Below, piece by piece: positions 1 through 11,586 of a stretch of DNA of 64,000 nt. Where the stretch lies: NCBI RefSeq assembly GCF_035594125.1, contig NC_087183.1:14522368-14586367 (forward strand). The letters run 5' to 3'. Made by a program: the position numbers and the translations under genes. Position 1 is the first letter of the stretch, and each line of letters starts with the position of its first letter. This DNA comes from Scylla paramamosain (taxonomy: Eukaryota; Arthropoda; Malacostraca; Decapoda; Portunidae). The notes under the pieces are model-generated. The model was not told the origin of the DNA and did not search any database. It saw only the letters and a list, made by a program, of their open reading frames with translations.

Positions 1-83
1 TTGGGAGGTGGAATGGATGGCTGGAAGGAATGGTGGAAGGGGGAGGGGTCTCTTTGTGGTCCCCAAGTGGAAAATTGTTGTAT

Positions 84-171
84 TCCTCCTTCTCCTCCTC
101 CTCCTCCTCCTCCTCCTCCTCCTCCTCCTCCTCCTCCTCCTCCTCCTCCTCCTCCTCCTCCTCCTCCTCCT
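84..171. repeat. (CTC)n microsatellite
   Basis: About 29 units, followed by a T-rich spacer and a CT tract. Confidence 0.95.
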
Positions 172-245
172 GTTTATTTTTATTACTCATTGTTAGTTGT
201 TCCTTTCTCTTCTTCTTTATATTTTTCTTTTATATCTCTTATCTT

Positions 246-249
<4 letters not shown>

Positions 250-322
<73 letters not shown>
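250..322. repeat. (CT)n microsatellite
   Basis: Perfect, about 36 units. Confidence 0.95.
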
Positions 323-325
<3 letters not shown>

Positions 326-720
326 CAGTTTGCTCCCTGGTGTGTTCTGTTTTTGTTTGTTTTTGTTGTGTTTTTTCTTGTTTCCTGTAAGTTTTTATTT
401 CTTTTTGCTTTTATTCCTTACTTTTTTTGTGTGATTTTCTGTTGTTTTACCGTCTTTGCTTTTTACTTTTTTTTTTTTTTTACTGTTTCATATTCTATTT
501 TCTCTTCTCTTTTTAACTTTTATCATTGTTTGCTTGTTTTATTGTTCTTTTACGTTTTTTTTCTTTTAATATCTTTCTCTTCTCTTCCTTTCCCTTTCTC
601 CTTACGTTTTCTATCCATTATTTCCGTTGTCCTTTCCCTCATTCCTCTTTTTTTTTAGTTTCTTCTTTTATGTAATCCTTCTAACCTTTTCTCTTCTCCT
701 TCCCTCTTTTTATGACCCAA
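323..720. other. Pyrimidine-rich stretch, no gene seen
   Basis: T/C-rich on the + strand, with short T runs. It is open in several frames only because of composition. Confidence 0.8.
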
Positions 721-810
721 CACATCGTCATCAAAGACCAATAAAGATATTTTTTTTTTATTGGGTGTCATTCATCTCAGTCACAAGAAATATATGGTTT
801 CTCTAACGAC

Positions 811-887
<77 letters not shown>
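811..887. repeat. (ATT)n microsatellite
   Basis: About 25 perfect units. Confidence 0.95.
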
Positions 888-888
<1 letters not shown>

Positions 889-1667
889 TGACCTACCTTA
901 CTGATACTTTTTTTCTTTTTTCTTTCTCTTTTTTTTTTTTATACTAATACGTGAAGCCAACATAACAAGATTAAATTATGTAGTACCTTATTATCCCTGT
1001 ACGTATGTATGTCTGTACGTATGGGTGGATGAGAAACCATACAGCTGTGTCTAGTACGTGAATAATCCTGACTTTCATTGTATTGGTGTATGTGAGTTGG
1101 GATTCGTGATGCCCTGTGTCTGTGATGTGTGTGGTGAGTTTGCGTGTACGGTGAAATTGTTGTTGTTTTCCTTGTCGGTTCTGGATGAAAACATAAAGAA
1201 AAGGTTATCATTTTGACCTCATGTTATTAATTTGATGCCACTGCTTGAATCTAAAACATTTGAGAGCATTTATTTTCCAATCCAGTTTTACAAGGCAGTA
1301 CATACATTTACTTAGTACGCAGTTCATTCTTGGCAGTAACTTCTATAAACTCTCATTTTTGGAGACTCACTGAATCTGTAAACAAACAACAAATATGAGT
1401 GTCACTTAAGATGTTACATTTACCTTCCCCATTCAAACACTTATAACCTAACATATAATTATTTACTACACAGTTCATTTTGTACTATGACCTTTATAAC
1501 CTAATGCTTATATTCAGGCATTCTTTCTATCATATTTTCTATTTCATGTTTTTTTTTCCTTTTGGTGTTAATAACCTTATCTAATGTCAATCTTTCTCCC
1601 GTAGGTAAGGAGGCCATGATCTCTTTGGAGGGAGAGAGACGCGAGTAAGGTAAAGCTAAGCAAGTAT
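889..1667. other. Mixed-composition DNA, nothing recognised
   Basis: AT-rich sequence without long repeats. I see no convincing coding frame on either strand. Confidence 0.6.
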
Positions 1668-2080
1668 TTACAGTGGGAGGGAGAAAAGGGAGACAGGGAG
1701 AGAGAGTAAAGGAAGGGAGAGAAAGGTAAGGTAGAAGGGAGGTGGAAACGAAAGAGGAAGAGGATGGAAAGTAGAAAGAAGTATGAAAAAGAAGGATGGG
1801 AGGCGAAAGAAAGGAAGGAGAGGAGAAAAGAAAGGGAGAGAAGAGAAAGTGAAAGAAAAGGGATGAGAGGTAGAGATGAAGAAAAGAATGGGATAAGAAA
1901 AAGAAAATGGGAGGTAAAGAAAAGGAAAGACAGGTAGGAGAAAGAAAAAAAGAGGAAGAGAAAAGGAAAGATGTAAGGTCGAGAGAAGGGAGAGAGGGAA
2001 AAGGAAAAAAAGAGAGAAAGAGAGGCGAAAAAAAGAAGAAACTAAGAAGAAAGAGTTAAAGGAAGAGGAATTTTCTCGTT
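1668..2080. repeat. Purine-rich degenerate GA/GGA tract
   Basis: Almost all A and G on the + strand, built from GGGAGAGA- and GAAAG-like words. Confidence 0.85.
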
Positions 2081-2382
2081 GTTGACTTGATGGAAAGCTG
2101 TTTGTGTGTGTGTGTGTGTGTGTGGAGGCTTTAAAAAATGTTCCCTCCTCCGCCATTTATCACGTGTGTTCACAGGCCTTCTTTATTTATTTTTGTTCCA
2201 GCTCCCCCTTTGTTATTTTTGTCCATGTTCTTCCTGATTTATTGCGCGTGCCTTTCCTCACCTGCTTCATCATTTTCCTTATAATTGTTTTTCTTCCTTT
2301 CTCCCTCCCCCTATCCCTCTCTTTAGTATATTACCCTTTCCTGTCTTTCTCTTCTTCATTATCTTTGGTTGGCTTTGGTTTG

Positions 2383-2592
2383 ACTAGGTTTAGTTAGGTT
2401 AGGTTAGCTTTAGTTAGGTTAGGTTAGGTTAGGTTAGGTCTGGTTAGGTTAAGTTAGGTTAGGTTAGGTCTGGTTAGGTTAGGTTAGGTTAGGTTAGGTT
2501 AGGTCTGGTCTGGTTAGGTTAGGTTAGGTTAGCTTTCATTAGGTTAGGTTAAGTTAGGTCTGGTTAGGTTTTGTTTGGTTAGGTTAGGTGAA
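2383..2592 (+). repeat. Degenerate TTAGG (arthropod telomere motif) array
   Basis: About 210 bp of TTAGG units in the G-rich orientation, mixed with AGGTCTGGTT and AGCTTTAGTT variants. Confidence 0.92.
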
Positions 2593-2686
2593 GTAAAAAT
2601 CTTATCTTATTTCTCAATAATTTATGTTGTTTCTTTTTAAACCCTTATCTTTTTTTCTTATTTTACGTATTTCATCATGATTATAT

Positions 2687-2800
<114 letters not shown>

Positions 2801-2914
2801 TCCCCTTTCCATTTTTATCATGTCTACTATTTCTCCTTCATACAGATCCCTCTCTTAATATTTTCCCTCTTCTCCTTTCCCGGTTAACTCTTTTACTCCC
2901 AACATTATTTCTTC

Positions 2915-3287
<373 letters not shown>

Positions 3288-3719
3288 GCACTTGTTTCAT
3301 GCATTTTTTCCTATGTTTCCATATTTTTTTCCCCTGTACCTATATCTCTCTCCTCTTATCCTCTCATCTTTCTCCCCGTCAGTTCTGCCTTCCCCCTCTC
3401 CCTTCCCCTCTCCCTTTCCCTCTCACTTCCCCTCTCCCTTCCCCTCACTTTACTGTTACCCTTCTTTCCTCCACCTCCATCTTTCGCTTAAATCTTTCCT
3501 TTCCTTATCTTTGCCTCTTTCTTTCCCTTCTCTGTCAGTGCGTTTCTTTTCCCCTCTCTCTACTCCCTCTCCCCTCAGTGCCCTCGGGAATGCCAGGCAC
3601 GCCGCCACTGGACCCCTCTCTTTCCCCTCAGGTTAAATTCTGGTACTTAGGAATTCCAAAACGGAGGAAATCTGGAATACACGACATTTTTAAGGAGTTT
3701 TATATATTTCCTTGAGATT

Positions 3720-4625
3720 CCCAGCGGGAGAAAAGAGGAACAGAGAGAATGGAGATGGTAGAAGGAAGAGAGATGGAGAGTGGGTAGATAGAAAGGAAAA
3801 AAAGAGAGGAAGTGAAAGAAGGTTAGATAGAAGAAGCTTGTAGTGAAGGAGGGAAAGTTTGATAAAGAGGAGGAGGCGTTTTGAAGGAAGGAAGAAGGGA
3901 GAGGGGTAGAAAGGAGATACAGACGCAATGAGGGAGAGAAGAAGAGTAAACTAGAGATAGAAGGATTGTGAGGGAGTGAAGAAGATTATATAGAGGGAAA
4001 AAAAGGTAGTGAGTGAGAGAAAAGGAAAAGAGAAGAGAAGGGAAATGAGGGAGATAGATTAATATAGGATGAGAAAATAGTGAATGAGAGAGAAAAAGAA
4101 GATGCATGAAAAGGGAAAGGAGGGAAAGAAAAAATGGTAAGGAAGGGAAAGAAGGATGTAGAATGTGATAGAGAAGGAAAACAAGGAGATAGATAGAGAA
4201 ACAGGGAAAACAAGTATAGGAGAGGGAAAGAACAATAACAAGAAAAGGAAAATAAAGGAATGCAAGAAAGGAAATGTAGAATGAATACAGATCATGAAAA
4301 TAGAGAAAAGAGAGTAAAACAAGGAAAACAAGTGTAAGAAAAAGAAAGGGAGAAAAATAAAGGAATATGAGAAAGAAAGCGATAAAAGGAGATAGAGAGA
4401 GAGAGACACTAAAGTAAGACAAACAAATGTAAGAGAAAGAAAGGGATAAAAGAAGATAAATAAGGAGATGGAGAGACAGAAAAGCAAGAAGAACAAGTGT
4501 TAAAGAAAATAAACGATTATGAGAAAGGAAGAGATAAAAGGAGACAGAGAGACAGTAAAACAAGGCAAACAAATGTAAGAGAAAGAAAAGGAGAGGAAAA
4601 GTAAGAGAGGGTGAGAAAGGAAGAG
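3720..4625. repeat. Purine-rich minisatellite region
   Basis: Nearly 900 bp of A/G-rich + strand. The last third has a repeated unit with ACAAGGCAAACAAATGTAAG and GAGATAAAAGGAGACAGAG words. Long minus-strand frames here are compositional. Confidence 0.85.
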
Positions 4626-5530
4626 TAGATTGAGGTTAGGATTCTCGCCCACTACTTCTGGAATCAGTCCCATTTCTCTTGGCCCACTGCCACTCCTCTC
4701 CCATTCCCTGCCCTCCTTCCCTTATCCTTGAGTCATCCTTCCTCCCCTTCTTCCCCTCACACACACCCAACACCCCTCTCAACGCCCCTTTACCCTACAC
4801 ATCCTCCCAGCTTCCTCTTGTGTCCCCTTTCTCTCTCTCTCCCCTTCTTCCCCCTCTAGTTTCCTCCCTCTCCCCTTCTCTCCCCTGAAACCCTGTTAGC
4901 ACCCAATTAGTAAGGTCCCTGTCCCACCCACCTGGACGCACCTGGCCCTGTCATCTCACCTTGTCATCACCGTCATCATCATTGTCACTTCTGTAATCTT
5001 TGCCGTATATTTAAGAAGAGGTGGGTGGGGAGAGGGTTCCAATAGTGTTAGGTTATGGAAGTGTCTTTATATTCTTATCTTCTTGTTTTCGTTATTTTCT
5101 TGTGTTCTGAATTGAATAGAAAGCTTAAAAAGATGACCAGATGGGAATGAAAGATGGGAGGTAGGCATGTTTTGTACAGGGAATGCCACGTGTAGGCCTG
5201 ATGGCTTCTTGCAGCTTCCCTTGTTCTCCTGTGTTCTTGTGTTCTTAAAGTTCATGTGGTGTGGTTTGTACATTTGATCTTTCTACTGCCATAACTTCTT
5301 AACCTCGATAAATTAGTCGGTGTTAGTTTAGTCTGATTTTTTGAAGACCTCACTAATGGGGTTTAGGATTTTTAGTATATATATTTACTGGTGTAGAGTC
5401 AAGGCGCTGAGGATTACCTCAAGTATTACATTTCACATGGCCATCACTGTCTGAGGAGCTGATGATGTCTTACAGTGCGGCGGTGAACTCAGTGCGTGAA
5501 AATGGTTACATGGATTTGTAGAGGAAGGTG
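4626..5530. other. Pyrimidine-rich then unique DNA, no gene seen
   Basis: Pyrimidine-rich to about 4890, then ordinary composition containing dispersed family 2 copy 1. No coding frame is supported. Confidence 0.55.
5110..5265 (-). repeat. Dispersed repeat family 2, copy 1
   Basis: On the minus strand it reads GGGAAGCTGCAAGAAGCCAT, then CAGGCCTACACGTGGCA, TCCCTGTACAAAACATG. The same order of words recurs at 20330-20650 and 29815-29935. Confidence 0.75.
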
Positions 5531-5940
5531 TGATTGTGTGGCGAGTGGAGAGTGGCGAGGAGCTGGCGTGAGGTATCGAATATGGCAATCTTATTTATTA
5601 TTCAACACTTTTTTACCTTGATAATGTCCAACGATGCCAAAATGGATCGGAACACGTCTTGAGAAATGTGGGTATGAGTATGTGGGAGATTGTGTGGCCA
5701 GTGAGTGACTTTTTAGCGAGTGGCGAGTAGTGAGCAGCAGATGTTAGCAAGTACGACATATTTCCTTTTCACCTTGACAAACCCCCCACCAAGCCAAAAT
5801 AAACACACGGACACCAAGACTTAGAGGAGTGTGGAGCATTGCCTGGCGAATGGCGAGTGACGGCGAGGAGCAGACAGCACCAGTTACATTTTTTTCCTCA
5901 TAACTTCCCAACAAAGTATGAGAACGTGAAGACTGTGCGC
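5530..5940. repeat. Degenerate tandem repeat of about 150 bp, three units
   Basis: The units share TGTGTGGCGAGTGG-like openings, GCGAGGAGC-like words and an ACCTTGAYAA-like middle. Units start near 5535, 5690 and 5840. Confidence 0.5.
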
Positions 5941-6331
5941 AGGGTGGGTAGAGCGTGTTTGGTTAGTAGCGGGCGGCGGCGACAAGCGGGCGGCACAGGG
6001 GGTAACGTTAGCGAGAAAAGTCAATTGCGTTACTTCCCATACGGCGTCGACAAGTCCCATAGGAGGCGGAATGGAGACTTTTGACATGTTTACCCCATAA
6101 AGTTCCCCTCTTGACCAGTCGATCCGCCGCTGCAGGGACGTGGGGCAGATTAGGTTACCAGCCCCGCCCCGTTAAGCCCAGCCACAGGTCATAGGCGTCA
6201 TAACTAAAGGCGGCTCTTGAACGGGTGTGGGGTGTGGGCGTGGGTAAATGCCGCCTGTCTTGTGGCCACCCACCAGTACTGTGACAGTTTGGTGGGTTTT
6301 CGAGTGGGTTGTTGTTGTTATTGTGATTTGT

Positions 6332-6369
<38 letters not shown>

Positions 6370-6391
6370 CATCATCAGTTATTATCAAGTG

Positions 6392-6487
<96 letters not shown>

Positions 6488-6509
6488 CATCATCAGTTAT
6501 TATCAAGTG

Positions 6510-6579
<70 letters not shown>
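6332..6579. repeat. Compound (GT)n microsatellite with duplicated spacer
   Basis: Three GT tracts (6332-6367, 6392-6485, 6511-6579) are split by two copies of the spacer ATCATCATCAGTTATTATCA plus AGTGC. Confidence 0.95.
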
Positions 6580-6584
<5 letters not shown>

Positions 6585-7284
6585 TGTGATTATAATATGT
6601 GTTTATGCTCCGAGATTATGATGAGCGCCAGTATTTGGCCAGTGTGTACTTAGAGAAGATGAGACAAGCGGTATTATAATTATCATCTCTATTTCTCCTT
6701 GATCTATTAAATTATATCCATGCGCATGTTCACATCATCGTATTGATTATTATTATTATTATTACTATTATTATTATTATTATTTGCATTATTATTATTA
6801 ATCATCTAACATCATCGACACGAGCAGATTAATTTATGTTTATTTACAAAGAAAAGTTATCCATCAATGAACGACACACTAACTCTGATTTAAATTCCCA
6901 CTTTAGTTATTTATGATTCCCTTTCTCTTTATATTAAAATTATTTTCCACACTCGTTGTTTTATCTTCAGTTGACCATTCGTCTTCATCACCTAAACAGC
7001 GTAATCAGTGGATACATAACACACACACGACATCAGTAACACCTAACGCACCCCGCATGTCACTTATCTCAGCATCTTTTTAATGTCCCGACACGCGGTC
7101 CTCTGGTGACGTTATTGCGGAGTTAGCGGTCTGTGCCGGGCTTCCACACCTGGAGCGGGTTCGATCCCCTTGTGGCGCCCCCTCAGATGGTGCAACCGCT
7201 GGCGTGGCGGTGCTTCTGTCAGTGGGTAAGTGCTGATGCGAGGCCTTTACGGTTGCCATGTGTTTCATTCGCTTTGAGTTGTGT
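6580..7284. other. AT-rich DNA, no gene seen
   Basis: Contains ATT repeats at 6748-6795 and otherwise unique sequence. Confidence 0.55.
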
Positions 7285-7366
<82 letters not shown>

Positions 7367-7467
7367 CACGCACTGTTCTCCTATATCTCTAAAACTCTCA
7401 CTCACTCCGTCTTGCTCACTCACTCGTTCTATCTTGCTCACTCACTCATGCACACAGGGACAGGGTT

Positions 7468-7528
<61 letters not shown>
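7285..7528. repeat. (CT)n and (GT)n tracts
   Basis: CT at 7285-7364 and GT at 7471-7528, with CTCACTCACTC-type repeats between them. Confidence 0.93.
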
Positions 7529-7531
<3 letters not shown>

Positions 7532-8536
7532 GTAACATGATCGCTCCTTCTACACCCGCCCTTACCCATAGCCATCCCTCCTCCTCCTCCTCCTCCTTCC
7601 TCATGTGTCTACAGGTCATAGGTGTATCGGGAGGAGGTAATTCAGGTCGCAGGTGGAGGTGTTGATGGATGGAGGGAGGGAGGAAAGAAAAGGAGAGAGA
7701 AAAGGGCTTCGTGTGATCTCCCTCCTTTTCTCTTCTCTTCCTCTTCTCTTTTTTCCTTTATATTTTCTTTCCGTTTTATAATTTCTTTCTTCTCACTTTC
7801 CCTTATCTTTATTATCTCCACCTCTTCACTTCTCCAAACTCCCTTTTCTTTCTCTCCCTCTTCGTCTTTCCATCCTCCGCTCTTTCCTTCGTTTCCATCT
7901 CTCCCTTCCATCTTTCTCTCCTCCCCTTCATGTCTCCTTTCTTTCCCGTATTTCCCCTTTCCCTAACCTTTCTTTATCCCTCCTCTTCTCTCCTTTACCT
8001 CCATCCCCCCACCTCACAAGCATATCCTTGGCCCTTCCCTCCTCCCCTCCTCTCCCTTCTCTTCGTGGAAGCCAAATTATATCCCACGACCAGACTGCTC
8101 ATCCTCCTTCTCATCATACTCATATTAATTAGTTTGACTCCTCCTTCCATCCCCCACCCTACCCTCCCCTACCTTCCCCCACCCCGACCCATGCTACACG
8201 TGGAAGGAAGGACCAGAGTGACTCCTCCCATGCCACCTAACCCACTCGGAAACCCTTAAGTGAAGAGCCAATCATGCATCAGTGCTTACCCGTTGCCAAT
8301 ACCTCAGGGTTACTTTTGGGAGCACCACCAGTGCTTAAGGGCCTTCATTGGCGCTTAGGGATGGGTAATGTCGTCCTTATGGCCTCTGGGAAGCTATACT
8401 GGGGGTAACGAGGCACTGAGAGGTGAGGAGGGGTCTAGTAGGGAGAGGTAGGAAGGAGGGGCAAGGAAGGGGGAAGGGCTAAGTGGGGGCACAAGGGAAG
8501 GAGAGGGGCCAGGTAAGGTACTGAGGAGGTGGGTAG

Positions 8537-8537
<1 letters not shown>
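7529..8537. other. Pyrimidine-rich then unique DNA, no gene seen
   Basis: C/T-rich to about 8060. The rest is unique and has no supported frame. Confidence 0.55.
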
Positions 8538-9040
<503 letters not shown>

Positions 9041-9338
9041 TGTCTGTCTATCTGTGGGTGTTTGTGCGTGCGTGGATGTCATTTCAATACAAAGAAATCA
9101 AACCCAGAATAATAAAAAAATAAATAAATAAATAAAACAAGAAAACAATGCAATTTCCACCGCCTTGCCTTGACCTCATATCGCCCTGACCTGACCTGAC
9201 CTGCGGGAAGAGGGAGGAGGAAGGGGTCATCTCAGGTCATCTCAGGTCATCCATAAAGGTCATAACACAGCGGATCAATGAAGCAATCAGATAATTTTCT
9301 TCCTGTTGTGATAAAAGAAGGTCTATGTGTTGATAATG

Positions 9339-9518
9339 GAGGAGGAGGAAGAGGAGGAGGAGGAGGAGGAGGAGGAGGAGGATTGATGGGAAGAGTATCT
9401 GATCACTTGGATACAGACATTCTCTTCCCTCCTCCTCTTCCTCCTCCTCCTCCTCCTCCTCCTCCTCCTCCTCCTCCTCCTCCTCCTCCTCCTCCTCCTC
9501 CTCCTCCTCCTCCTCCTC
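9339..9518. repeat. (GGA)n and (CTC)n facing tracts
   Basis: GGA at 9339-9381 and CTC at 9428-9518 are complementary and could pair. Confidence 0.92.
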
Positions 9519-9653
9519 GATACCTTCTTTCCACACGCCTCGCCTCTCCCTTGTCGCCTTATTTTGCTTGAGATATCTAATCAGTCCCAACCGCTGACCC
9601 TCGCCCCGTCTGGCCCCCATCCGTTGAAAGAGAGAGAGAGAGAGACGCCCATA

Positions 9654-9658
9654 CATAG
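9654..9658. repeat. Target-site duplication CATAG, left copy
   Basis: CATAG directly precedes the left LTR. The second copy follows the right LTR at 14731-14735. Five base pairs is usual for Ty3/gypsy integrases. Confidence 0.88.
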
Positions 9659-9887
9659 TGTTCGACTCTTGACCAGCAGGGGCACAGGAAACGCAGGTAA
9701 CAGTGCAGGTGTTTATTCACAGAAGGTGTGAACAGAAGGCTGGAGGTAGGTGATCTCTCGGCGCCAGGCCGCGCACTTCCACTTAACACGTATGACTGAA
9801 GCCTAGCTCGTTCACTCATACACGTATTCATGCCTCACACAAGTCTCGCTCATTCACTCGTTCACACAACTAGCTAACAACCACACA
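9659..9887 (-). repeat. 3' LTR of the retrotransposon
   Basis: The same 229 bp as the 5' LTR, including AATAAA at 9717-9712, which is expected to end the element's transcript. It is bounded on its outer side by the CATAG target copy at 9654-9658. Confidence 0.95.
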
Positions 9888-9897
9888 CCTCCCCCGA
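9888..9897 (-). promoter_or_regulatory. Polypurine tract of the retrotransposon
   Basis: The minus strand reads CGGGGGAGG directly before the 3' LTR start. This is the expected plus-strand primer site for reverse transcription. Confidence 0.85.
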
Positions 9898-10025
9898 GAC
9901 ATAAGGAAGATTCCTTATCTTTGTTATGGCTACCGTAACACATGAAACAAAGTTACAATGATTGAAGTACAGAAAACACGGTACATATACACAAAACAAA
10001 CACAGCGTACAATGAACACGTACGA

Positions 10026-10440
10026 CTAATCGTAGGTGCTACGGTGCCACCGCACCTGCAGTCGTCTCGGCTCCCTACGCTGTCGGCTGCTTCGACGCTC
10101 TGGTTGCTCTCGGCCACGGTGTACCCCGTTACCCTGATGCTCCGGGCTGCCGGGATGGTGGTGTTCCTCGTGACCCTGATGCTGAAGCGCTGCACCGCCA
10201 TGAGCGGTGTGCTGCTCGACAGGAAGGGGAGCAAGAGGTCTGTGTGGGCGTAGGTGTCTTCTATTACGCCACATCACGCGACCGCTGCCCATCTTGATGA
10301 GGTAGTCTCTCCTTCGCCCAACAGCCACGATGACACCCAGGCGATCCCAGAGGCCTGTCGTGTGATCTTGAACGTCGACGTGGCCACCGAGGTGCAGGAG
10401 AGGAAGAGTACGGGCGGACGCGTCGTGGCGAAGTTTCGCT
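10026..10440 (-). pseudogene. pol: Integrase C-terminal segment of the retrotransposon, third frame
   Basis: After the second frame change the reading frame contains GLWDRLGVIVAVGRRRDYL and SGRVMWRNRRHLRPH, the usual C-terminal motif of this gypsy group. It ends RWHRSTYD and a stop at 10026. About 140 bp of non-coding sequence separates it from the purine tract. Confidence 0.82.
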
Positions 10441-11586
10441 TTTCTTCCTCAGTCGCTCTGCCTTGGCGTCGCACTCATCAGCAGCGCGCTGCCACTGCTG
10501 AGCGTATGAGCGATGATGAGCCGGGACACAGGACCTCATAGGATGACCGAAGAGGACTTGTGCTGGTGATCGCCCTTCCGCCCTCGGAGTGTTGCGCAGT
10601 TCCAGCAACCCGCGAGCGAACGCATCCTCGTCCAGGTGTCCCTGCTGTGTGGTCGTGAGGATCAGCTTCTTCACGGACTTGACCGCTGCCTCGGCGTGAC
10701 CATTGGAGCGTGGATAATGAGGTGAAGATACACGATGCTCCACCCCCCATCGAGCCAGGAAGCGCCGTACCGATGAAGAAGTGAACTGCGGTCCACCGTC
10801 AGTCCTCAGGAGAACAGGCACGCCCGTGTCGGCGAACACACCCCGAAGGACACGAACGAGCTGATCAGCCGATGCTGGACGTGAGCATGCAGACACGTGA
10901 GGCCACCCAGACAAGCGATCTACATACACGAGGTATGTACGGCCTGCTGCGTGGAAGTAGTCTGCAGAAACTGACTCAAACACCCTGCTGGGTGTGTCCG
11001 TGTCCTGCCAGAGAGGTTCGTTGGCTTGGCTTGGTAGGAGTGGACGGCATAGTGAGCATCCAGAAACGACGTTCTCAACGTCTCTGTCCATACCAGGCCA
11101 GTACACCGTTTGTCGGGCCCGTCGCTTGGTGCGCTCCATCCCCTGATGACTGTCATGGAGTCGCTCTAGTGTTTCTCGGCGGAGGCTGTGAGGAATAAGA
11201 AGCCTCGGCCCGTAAACCACCAGGTCGTCGTCTACGGCCAGCAGACTGCGCACCGGCCAGTACGTACGCAAGCGGTGATCGAGGTCGTGGCAATGATCAG
11301 GGAAGCCCTCGATGATGACGTTCTTGAGCAAGCAGTACTCCCCGTCTCTTGCTGCTGCGGCACGTACCATTTCCACAGTCTGATCCTGGAGTGGTGCTAA
11401 GCGGACGCCGTCCTCATTGGTGGCAGATAACGCTGAGATGACCGCTGAGTGGAGAGGGTCGAGGTCACCAGAAGTAGCAGCATCCTCTTCCTCCACTGGG
11501 TCCTGTACTGGAGCACGTGAGAGGGCGTCGGGCACACAGTGTGTCGATCCCTTTTGCCAGCTTGCTGTGAAAGAATACTGGAGCAA
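10440..11586 (-). pseudogene. pol: Integrase frame of the retrotransposon (HHCC and DD35E), second segment
   Basis: This segment takes up the homology lost near 11580, in another frame and without an ATG of its own. It starts with the typical RNase H/integrase junction (CVPDALSRAP). The HHCC zinc finger follows (HDSH at about 11157-11146, CSLC at about 11058-11047). The integrase core has D in SADY near 10962, D in RTDGG near 10800 and E in NGHAE near 10692. The last two are separated by exactly 35 residues, which is the canonical DD35E. Beyond about 10440 the frame turns into low-complexity Arg/Ser sequence, and the true C-terminus continues in the third frame. Confidence 0.9.

Noticed and set aside
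84..171. CRISPR-like array or regularly spaced repeats
   Set aside because: All regular spacing here is microsatellite or minisatellite. There are no unique spacers, and the organism is a eukaryote.
2383..2592. A true chromosome end or telomere
   Set aside because: The array is short, degenerate, flanked by ordinary sequence on both sides, and three others of opposite orientation occur in the window.
9577..9831. Independent small protein gene at the left LTR
   Set aside because: The frame is the LTR-encoded peptide, identical to the one in the 5' LTR, and ends in host flank.
10274..10750. Extra minus-strand genes inside the integrase region
   Set aside because: They are alternative-frame shadows of the integrase, explained by the two frame breaks.
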